49,712 nucleotides of DNA from Geminocystis sp. NIES-3709 (lineage in GTDB: Bacteria; Cyanobacteriota; Cyanobacteriia; Cyanobacteriales; Cyanobacteriaceae): positions 1 to 49,712 of the forward strand of contig NZ_AP014824.1 in the NCBI RefSeq assembly GCF_001548115.1, written 5' to 3'. Each line of letters opens with the position of its first letter. The stretch's first letter is position 1. Below are positions 43,123-49,712 of this stretch, one piece after another. The notes under the pieces are model-generated. The model was given only the letters and a program-made list of their open reading frames with translations, had not been told where the DNA came from and ran no database searches. Both the position numbers and the translations under genes were made by a program.

Positions 43123-43232
43123 AGAGTAAAAATCTTTGGTAGTCCTAAAAATGTAGTGATTTGAAAATGACTGCACATGGTTTCAGAGCAAAAAATCACT
43201 CCTTCTACACCACTACCAAATCTTTTTTACTC
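43123..43232 (+). promoter_or_regulatory. Structured 110-nt leader upstream of recombinase (attenuator or recombination site candidate)
   Basis: Outer arms of about 21 bp (43123-43143 and 43212-43232) pair with few mismatches; the inner nine, TTTGGTAGT (43135-43143) and ACTACCAAA (43212-43220), are perfect. Inside, TGTAG and AGTGATTT (about 43152-43162) pair with AAATCACT and CTACA (about 43193-43209). The right arm runs into TCTTTTTT (43221-43228), like an intrinsic terminator. It ends 38 bases before the recombinase start. Confidence 0.6.
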
Positions 43233-43270
43233 TCTATTAATTTAATTATCTTACTAAGGAGTAATATATT

Positions 43271-45478
43271 ATGAAATTTAAAAATGCTTATGATCTGATC
43301 CACGGTTTCAAAGATCATCTATTTGTTCAATATCCTTTTGATGAAGCCAAAACTAGATGGAATCAACTTCAAACTGCTGTAACAAGATACACAATCAAAG
43401 GTTGGGGATTCCATTTTACACCGGATGATACTAAGTTACGGAAGCTCAATGCAGAACTATTGAAAAAAGCATGGTCTTTTTTGACAACCATTTCTGTTGA
43501 GACTTTTATTCATGATGGTCTTAATGCTCAATGTAAGGGTTTTAATTATTTTGATGTTTCTAATAAGACTAAATATACTTATCGATGTGCTTTGAATAAA
43601 AGTATTGAATTTGGTAAAAGTATTGAATTTGGTAAAAGTACTGAATTTGGTAAAAGTACTGAATTTGGTAAAAGTACTGAATTTGGTAAAAGTACTGAAT
43701 TTGGTAAAAGTACTGAATTTGGTAAAAGTACTGAATTTGGTAACAATATTGAATTTGGTAAAAGTATTGAATTTGGTAAAAATATTGAATTTGGTAAAAG
43801 TATTGAATTTGGTAAAAGTACTGAATTTGGTAACAATATTGAATTTGGTAAAAGTATTGAATTTGGTAAAAGTATTGAATTTGGTAACAATATTGAATTT
43901 GGTAAAAATATTGAATTTGGCAAAAGTATTGAATTTGGTAACAATATTGAATTTGGTAAAAATATTGAATTTGGTAACAATATTGAATTTGGTAAAAGTG
44001 CAGAATCTCATTGTAACCCTGACTGTATTCCTTTTAAATTACGACGTGGGTATGGTCGGGTGTCCGATAATCCTGTCATATATCGACCTTTTATGGGTGA
44101 ATACGGTCTCAAGGAATCTCAGTTAACCGAGGGATTATTAACTCAACTTTCTGAATTCAAAAAGTTTAGAACTCAAAAATATTATCCGAGTCGTGTAGAA
44201 AAAGCGGTTCGTCAAAGTACGATCGATACTCAGAATCGGAGTTTACTTTTGATCTTCGGTTGGCGAGTCAATATTCTCGGAGAAGATATTAATTCCCTTT
44301 CTCTGGAAACATTAATACCGGCAAAGCCTTTAAGTGCTAGTGTTCAACAGCTTAAAGAGGTGCAAAAGTATGTGGAGTCTTGGTTATGTGATTTGATGAG
44401 TTTTTTGCATACTGAACGCCAAATTGATAGTGCCGCTACTATGATGAACTTTTTGTTCTGTCTATTAGCTCTAGCTAAGTTTCATTATCTACCTTTTAAT
44501 GACAATGATAATTATGTACAGGTGCCTGTGATTCGTTTTTTACGGACTCGTATTAATCAATTAGTCAAGGAAAAAGCAACCCAAGATTCCGTGGCTGATA
44601 TGTCCAAAAAATGGATGGAATTACCTATGTTTCGAGATGAGGTGCTTGAACCTTTGAGACTATGTTGTCGTCGCCGAAAAAACTGCGGTGATATGCGTTC
44701 TTTATCCGCGGTGGCATGGAGTATTCAAGGTTATATGATGGTGGGGAATTTAACTTATATGCCCCCTCGTCGTCAGGAAGAGTTGCGAGATTTGAGAATG
44801 GCTGTTTCCTGTCCAATTAAACGCCCGGCTAATTTACCCGTTGATGGTTTGGTTCATCCTCTTCCACCAGATCGTTATATCGGCAAAAACCGTTTCTATG
44901 GTTTTTTACACCGTGACGAGTCGGGGGTATGGTACAGGGATATGACTCCTGAATCTTATAAGACGGGTGACATTTATGGACATCAAATCTTGGAAATTCC
45001 CAATATTAAGTTTTCTGACGGTTATTGTTTCTATGATTACATTGAGATGTGGCTTTATGGTTACTATTATGCTCCTAATGGGGAGTTAAAGGCTAATGGG
45101 GCAAAATTTGACCCCACTGCTTCTTTTCTGCCTCGGATACTGGAAACTCGTTCTTTGTACAATCCCAACCATGATTTTGTTTTCTGCCAACAAAATAGTC
45201 GTAAGTTTAGGGCTACTAATCTGGGTAAGTTTTTTACGAATCTATGTCATACTTTAACGGGAATTCGAGTACATCCCCACCTTCTACGAGATATATATGC
45301 TACATATTATTTGGATCTGGGGTCTAGTGATGCCTTGATCCGTTCTCTGGCTTACGCTATGGGACACAGTGTTGAAACTTTACGCAAAATCTACGATCGT
45401 CGTCGCCCCGCCCAAAAACGTCAGGCGATTCAGAAGGCGGTCATTGATTTTTTTCAACAACCCTGGAAAGATTCGTAA
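43271..45478 (+). CDS. Large tyrosine recombinase with 22-fold hexapeptide repeat insertion
   Basis: Protein of 735 residues, start supported by AAGGAG (43256-43261) 9 bases upstream. Residues 110-241 are 22 hexapeptide units of the type (K/N)(S/N)(I/T)EFG, inserted between an N-terminal helical domain and the core-binding region. The catalytic domain is complete: Arg in MPPRRQEELRDL, HxxR in HPHLLRDIYATYYL, second His in LAYAMGHSVETL and the Tyr in RKIYDRRRP near the C-terminus. This is a full-length, unusually large recombinase of the kind found on cyanobacterial plasmids. It is divergent from the recombinase-like gene at 39483-41579. Likely substrates are plasmid or element attachment sites, not identified here. 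Confidence 0.82.
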   Translation: MKFKNAYDLIHGFKDHLFVQYPFDEAKTRWNQLQTAVTRYTIKGWGFHFTPDDTKLRKLNAELLKKAWSFLTTISVETFIHDGLNAQCKGFNYFDVSNKTKYTYRCALNKSIEFGKSIEFGKSTEFGKSTEFGKSTEFGKSTEFGKSTEFGKSTEFGNNIEFGKSIEFGKNIEFGKSIEFGKSTEFGNNIEFGKSIEFGKSIEFGNNIEFGKNIEFGKSIEFGNNIEFGKNIEFGNNIEFGKSAESHCNPDCIPFKLRRGYGRVSDNPVIYRPFMGEYGLKESQLTEGLLTQLSEFKKFRTQKYYPSRVEKAVRQSTIDTQNRSLLLIFGWRVNILGEDINSLSLETLIPAKPLSASVQQLKEVQKYVESWLCDLMSFLHTERQIDSAATMMNFLFCLLALAKFHYLPFNDNDNYVQVPVIRFLRTRINQLVKEKATQDSVADMSKKWMELPMFRDEVLEPLRLCCRRRKNCGDMRSLSAVAWSIQGYMMVGNLTYMPPRRQEELRDLRMAVSCPIKRPANLPVDGLVHPLPPDRYIGKNRFYGFLHRDESGVWYRDMTPESYKTGDIYGHQILEIPNIKFSDGYCFYDYIEMWLYGYYYAPNGELKANGAKFDPTASFLPRILETRSLYNPNHDFVFCQQNSRKFRATNLGKFFTNLCHTLTGIRVHPHLLRDIYATYYLDLGSSDALIRSLAYAMGHSVETLRKIYDRRRPAQKRQAIQKAVIDFFQQPWKDS
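43598..43993 (+). repeat. 18-bp in-frame tandem repeat, 22 units
   Basis: Units of the type AAAAGTATTGAATTTGGT vary at the first three codons (AAAAGT, AACAAT, AAAAAT; ATT or ACT). All six reading frames are open across the array. Higher-order patterns such as NNIEFG-KSIEFG recur, pointing to repeated slippage or unequal recombination. Confidence 0.92.
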
Positions 45479-46028
45479 CTCATAAGCACTCGACGCATTT
45501 AATCTTCCTGTTTTAAGCTCTAAATCTTTTACTGTAAAGGGTTCACAATAGCAAACTGGATGCGTACTAGCTTATTAATTTTTCCTTTTCTTCATCCCAT
45601 TACTTTATCTGTAGTGGGATTTCCTATATATCCCTCTTTTGTCACTTTCTGATTTTAACTATTATTAAATATTTTTACAGTGCTTGGAAACTAAGAATCA
45701 AATTATACTACAGAGTAAAATTTACTAATTTAAAGTTTCGGTCGATTTTATAGTATTAAATATCGGTTAGATCGATTGATATATAACAGCTCCAGAATTT
45801 ATAAATTGCAAGTGTTTGCGGAGTTTGACAAAAGAGGGGTAAAGCATAACGAGGCATATTCTTAGCGCACTGTGTTTATGTCTAAAAATTATTCAGATAT
45901 ATATTTTATCTTGTTTTAATTTCTAATTGATGATACTACCTAATAGAAGAATTATATCTTAATTTTTTTCATCCATTTGTCAAAGTACTGTTAACGTTTT
46001 GAATATCTGAATTAATTTTTTATTTTTT
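45479..46028. other. Intergenic region with a possible terminator hairpin
   Basis: About 550 AT-rich bases. One stem-loop, ATCCCATTAC (45594-45603) with GTAGTGGGAT (45611-45620) including one G-T pair, could end transcription from the recombinase gene although only a weak T-stretch follows. No gene was seen. Confidence 0.4.
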
Positions 46029-46904
46029 ATGTTTCAAGATAATTCTACTGTTTTTTTTGATAAAAATATTATCTATGTAACAGGCTTACCCCGTGCGGGT
46101 TCGACTCTTTTGTGTCAACTGTTAGGGATTCATTCTCATATCTATAGTATAGGTCACAGTTCACCTCTGTGTCCTACTCTCATGAAATTACGTTCCAGTC
46201 TCAGCGAAAATCCTTTTTTACTTTCCCAACTAGATGTTAATTTCGATCTCACTTACCAACGTTTAATTAATTCTTTTCGTGGCTTTATTAATGGTTGGTT
46301 TCGAGAAACGCCACAATCATGGGTGGTAGACAAAAATCGAGGATGGTTACATCATCTTGAAACAGTTTATTCTTTAGATCCTAATTTTCGTATGCTTGTT
46401 TGTGTAAGAGAATTAGGGCAGATTTACGGTTCTATTGAAGCACAACATCAAAAAACAATCTTATTAGATTTTCCTGACAATCTCGCTAGTTTATCACCGT
46501 TCGATCGAGCCGATAAACTTTTCAATAATAGTGGAGTTATTGGCAATCCTCTCCATGCCATGGAAGTTGTACAAGATTTGAACAGTGAACTTCAGCAACG
46601 TCTTTATTATGTCGTATTTGAACATTTAATGATAGAACCTGTTACCGTAATGAAAAATATATATGAGTGGCTAGGATTATCCCCTATTTCTTTTAACCCT
46701 CAACAATTACCCGTAAAATCCTCTGAAAGTGATAGTCACTATCATTTTAAATATCTTCATCGCACCTATACTCAAATTAAACCTCCAAATTCTCATGTCA
46801 TTCCCAAACGTATTCAGTCTGAACTATTTAAAAAATATGCTTGGTTTTATCAAACCTTTTATCCCGGATTATTAAAACCTGAGTTAACTGTCAGAAACCT
46901 TTAA
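46029..46904 (+). CDS. Sulfotransferase family protein
   Basis: Protein of 291 residues. The 5'-phosphosulfate-binding loop appears as YVTGLPRAGSTLLCQLL (about 17-33) and the 3'-phosphate-binding segment as MLVCVRELGQIYGSIEAQH (about 122-140), the two PAPS-contacting motifs of the family. A central EHLMIEPVTVMKNIYEWLGL is typical of cyanobacterial members. It would transfer sulfate from PAPS to an acceptor such as a surface glycan, peptide or lipid. It is an isolated gene between the recombinase and an IS630 element, probably accessory cargo. Confidence 0.85.
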   Translation: MFQDNSTVFFDKNIIYVTGLPRAGSTLLCQLLGIHSHIYSIGHSSPLCPTLMKLRSSLSENPFLLSQLDVNFDLTYQRLINSFRGFINGWFRETPQSWVVDKNRGWLHHLETVYSLDPNFRMLVCVRELGQIYGSIEAQHQKTILLDFPDNLASLSPFDRADKLFNNSGVIGNPLHAMEVVQDLNSELQQRLYYVVFEHLMIEPVTVMKNIYEWLGLSPISFNPQQLPVKSSESDSHYHFKYLHRTYTQIKPPNSHVIPKRIQSELFKKYAWFYQTFYPGLLKPELTVRNL

Positions 46905-46938
46905 AAATAATGTTTTCAAGAGAGAGAGCAAAAAAATA

Positions 46939-48126
46939 AGCTAAGACGCATTTAAGTTGCATTAATCAAATTTCCCTTATTCTTAAATTTTTTACTCCAA
47001 TTTATTTCTAATTGATTCTCATTTAATAATCTTCTAATTGTTTTTTCTAATTGTTCTACATTTTGAAATTCTCGGTTAGCTATATATTCTTTTGCTGAAT
47101 GCCATACTAATTCTATTAAATTATAATCTGGACTATAAGGAGGTAAATATTCCAATATTATATTCGGCAATTCCTTCTCTATTTTTTCTATTATCTCTTT
47201 CTTTTTATGAAAACTAGCATTATCTAATATTAGTACTATTTTTGGTCCTATTTTTTCAAAATCTTCTTTTTTATTTCCCTTCTTTATCCATTCTTCTTTT
47301 ATTTCTTCATTCAGTTTCTTTAACTGTTCATAAAATGTCATAGAATCTCCTTTTTTAATTACATAACATACTCTTTTTTTATCTGAGTATCTTAAGCCAC
47401 CCATCATATTTACTCTCCCTCTTCTTCTTATACCTTTGACAGTTTTTCTCTTACCTTTTTTTGTCCATAATTCTCTTCTTATTACTCTTAAACTAAACCC
47501 ACATTCATCCCAAAACCATATCTGTAAATCATTTTCTCTTTCTTTACTTAATCTTATATATTCTTCTATTTTTTCTTTAAATAATTCTCTTTTTTCTGGA
47601 TCTTGTTTATCTTCTAAACTATATTTTGACCAAATATAGACATATTTATTTTTTTTAATATCCTTTGTATTTGAGATTTACTTAACTTAATACCAGTTTC
47701 TTTTTCTAAGTGTTCCGATAATCTTTTTCCTGTCCAACGACCAAATTCATATCCAAAAGCACTCGGTTCTATATCTACTACTTTTAATAATAATTTTCGA
47801 TATTCTGGTGTGGCTTTGTGATAATTTCCTTTTCTACTTTCATTCTGTAAACTTTCTATATTATTAGGGTTTCCATGAACTGCCCAATATGCAACTGTTC
47901 GAGTAGAGCAACCTAAAAAATCTGCGATTTCTTGGTAATTTTTACCATCATTTTCTAATAAAAATATTAAAATTCGTTCTCTGACTTCAGCTCTATCTTC
48001 TTTTTTTAAAGCATTTTGTAAATAATGTTTTTCTTCTAGTGATAAGAAATTTTTAATAGGCATAATTAAGATTAACAAATTTATTTGTGTTATTATGATT
48101 ATAGACTATACAAGTGCGTCTTAGCT
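46939..48126 (-). mobile_element. IS630-family insertion sequence
   Basis: About 1188 bp with inverted ends AGCTAAGACGCA (46939-46950) and TGCGTCTTAGCT (48115-48126), flanked on both sides by TA (46937-46938 and 48127-48128), the target duplication characteristic of IS630/Tc1. It carries a transposase in two overlapping frames. Confidence 0.88.
46952..48078 (-). CDS. IS630-family transposase in two frames (possible programmed -1 frameshift)
   Basis: The first frame (48078-47614) carries the helix-turn-helix (YQEIADFLGCSTRTVAYW) and ends shortly after a run of eight A (47656-47649 on the coding strand). Slipping back one base on that run enters a frame that continues without stop to 46952 and holds all catalytic residues: WFWDECGF, ILDNASFH and YSPDYNLIELVW. 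The clean junction at a slippery A-run suggests programmed frameshifting rather than decay. A plain frameshift mutation is the alternative. Confidence 0.8.
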
Positions 48127-48196
48127 TAACCTAAATTGATGAGAATTTATTGTATTTTAAATTATGACCAGTGTAATATAAGTTTATTTCCGCATA

Positions 48197-49711
48197 CAAT
48201 ACCTTCGCCAAAATGAAAGAGGAAAATAAAACTTGATGTCAACAGAGCTTTTGTAAGAAACTAGGTAAAATCAAAGATCAATTTCTACAACAGCATCGTG
48301 ATAAATATTTTAGCATTATTAACTTGTCTCACACTGCACATAGACAACACAAGTTTGAAGCAACTAGGTTGCATAATTCAGGGAATGTTCGCTATGACGG
48401 GTAGAGTTACCATGTTAGGTATCTCAAGATGGACGGGAAAGGGAGGAAGTTACCGAACGATTCAACGGTTTTGTCATAGTCCAAAGAATTGGCCAACCCT
48501 AATGTGGGTATTTTTTCATAGCCATTGTTTTAACCGTGACGAAAGTTATGCTATCGCAGGAGATGAAGTCGTGACAACTAAATCAGGAAAACATACATAC
48601 GGTGTTGATTGGTTCTTTTCGAGCTTAACAAACGCTCCTGTCAAAGGATTGTCATTTTTTGTTTTATCTTTAGTGGGACTAGAAAAAAGGGAATCTTATC
48701 CCTTACGAATAGAACAAATAATTAAACCGTCCGTTGAAAGTAATGTTAATTCAACTTTACCTCCAATGGTGGGGAAAAGAAAACGAGGTCGCCCAAAAGG
48801 CTCAAAAAACAAAGATAAAAGTCAATATACACTTTCAAGTGAGCTATTTCGTATTAAAGGTATGTTATCCGCATTACTATCTATGATTGGTGATACTATT
48901 GCTCTGAAATATTTACTCCTTGATGGCAAGTTTGGGCATCATAATGCGGCACAAATGGCATTGCAGATGGGACTACATTTAGTCAGTAAGTTACGTCATG
49001 ATAGTGCTTTGTATTTACCTTCCCAAGGGGGAAATACTAAATGTAAGTATGGTCTAAAAATCAGTCCCCGTAAACTGTCGGACACGTTTCTACAGTTTCG
49101 TAGTATGCAAGGAGATTGGAATTTACAATGTTATCAATTACGGGTACTACATAAAGAGTTTTCTGTGCCTATTAATGTGGTCATTATTTTGAAAACTCAT
49201 CAGAAAACCCGTGAACAAGGTCATGTAATTTTATTCTCTACAGACCTCACTCTCAACGCCAAAAAACTGGTAGAACTTTATTCATTAAGATTTCAAATTG
49301 AGTTCAATTTTCGGGATGCAAAACAATTTTGGGGTTTGGAAGATTTTATGAATGTGTCTCAAATTGCCGTTACAAATATGGTGAATTTGGCTTTTTTCAT
49401 GGTTAATTTTTCCCAAAAAATATTGCAACGTTTTCGTCGTGATTGTGTGAATGATTTTAGTCTTTTAGATCTCAAAGCCTTTTACCGTGGCTTTAGATAC
49501 GTTGATGAGTTGATAAAATTGCTTCCCCAAAAACCAGAACCAATTTTAATGTCTCGCATTGTGAATCGACTGGGAAACATTGGGGCAATCCATCCTATTT
49601 CTTTTGGGTAACACTCTCTCTTGTTACCAAAAAAAATAAAAAAATTAATTTCTGTGACAAAAAAATTTGACACGGACAACTTTTTATGGTCTTTTTTTGG
49701 CGAAGGTATTG
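48197..49711 (+). mobile_element. IS4-like insertion sequence, reaching the window end
   Basis: About 1515 bp bounded by 17-bp inverted repeats: CAATACCTTCGCCAAAA at 48197-48213 and its complement at 49695-49711. The right flank lies outside the window, so the target duplication cannot be checked. Confidence 0.85.
48298..49611 (+). CDS. IS4-like transposase
   Basis: Protein of 437 residues from a GTG start, apparently intact. It has the N-terminal block GISRWTGKGGSYRTIQRF, first catalytic Asp in AIAGDEVVTTKSGKHT, second Asp in YLLLDGKFGHHNAAQ, and the Y(2)R(3)E(6)K signature in YSLRFQIEFNFRDAKQFWGLE. A basic linker (KRKRGRPKGSKNKDK) lies between the first two motifs. This arrangement is common in cyanobacterial IS4-type elements. 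Confidence 0.88.
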   Translation: MINILALLTCLTLHIDNTSLKQLGCIIQGMFAMTGRVTMLGISRWTGKGGSYRTIQRFCHSPKNWPTLMWVFFHSHCFNRDESYAIAGDEVVTTKSGKHTYGVDWFFSSLTNAPVKGLSFFVLSLVGLEKRESYPLRIEQIIKPSVESNVNSTLPPMVGKRKRGRPKGSKNKDKSQYTLSSELFRIKGMLSALLSMIGDTIALKYLLLDGKFGHHNAAQMALQMGLHLVSKLRHDSALYLPSQGGNTKCKYGLKISPRKLSDTFLQFRSMQGDWNLQCYQLRVLHKEFSVPINVVIILKTHQKTREQGHVILFSTDLTLNAKKLVELYSLRFQIEFNFRDAKQFWGLEDFMNVSQIAVTNMVNLAFFMVNFSQKILQRFRRDCVNDFSLLDLKAFYRGFRYVDELIKLLPQKPEPILMSRIVNRLGNIGAIHPISFG

Positions 49712-49712
49712 G

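Noticed and set aside
43598-43993. 18-bp tandem array as a CRISPR or iteron array
   Set aside because: There are no spacers, the units translate in frame as hexapeptides within a recombinase, and flanking protein domains continue on both sides.
1-49712. tRNA, rRNA or tmRNA genes
   Set aside because: No cloverleaf-like or rRNA-like segment was recognised on either strand; a dedicated scan was not possible.

Overview
The window reads as an AT-rich cyanobacterial accessory replicon, most likely a plasmid or a plasmid-derived contig. Supporting signs are a primase-like replication protein (4084-6576, minus), a parA/parB pair (25514-28240), several tyrosine recombinases, many toxin-antitoxin genes, no rRNA or tRNA gene, frequent CGATCG and HIP1-type (GCGATCGC) sites, and cyanobacterial-style RTX proteins and short CT-rich repeats. 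A relative of the Cyanobacterium/Geminocystis group is my guess from composition and protein style only. The right end stops at the terminal inverted repeat of an insertion sequence, which suggests a contig break.

Layout. 75-4079: RTX surface/secreted protein. 4084-6576: replication protein, with a 0.7-kb non-coding region rich in hairpins upstream that is the best origin candidate. 7281-11540: a retron-like operon with a foldable msr-msd RNA, a retron reverse transcriptase, a HEPN-type protein and a P-loop-kinase/WYL fusion. 11544-13380: a dense toxin-antitoxin block on the minus strand with two related antitoxins serving a PIN and a RelE toxin, plus remnants. 13471-18316: a McrBC-type restriction cluster with three uncharacterised companions. 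18333-20368: a membrane protein, a PIN toxin-antitoxin pair and an intact plus a truncated DUF433 gene. 20374-25410: IS701, IS5 and IS5-remnant sequences, orphan genes and an integrase. 25514-28240: parA and parB, separated by a four-helix-bundle gene cassette and a 140-bp MITE. 28701-39404: a giant RTX protein of 3567 residues. 39483-45478: two divergent tyrosine-recombinase-like proteins, both expanded by in-frame tandem repeats, with a small ribbon-helix-helix gene between them. 46029-49711: a sulfotransferase followed by IS630 and IS4-like elements.

How it fits together. Replication and partition genes keep the replicon. The 7.3-18.3 kb stretch is a defence island (retron, TA modules, McrBC). 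The two RTX proteins share N- and C-terminal domains and are probably exported by a type I system encoded elsewhere. Recombinases, IS elements and tiny GC-rich insertions at CGATCG sites account for much of the plasticity.

The strongest candidates for something new are the retron/HEPN/kinase-WYL operon, the paired repeat-bearing recombinases with a structured upstream leader, and a family of 21-23 bp hairpin elements that split CGATCG sites, one of them in frame inside the giant RTX gene. All assignments come from reading motifs by eye; no database search was run.
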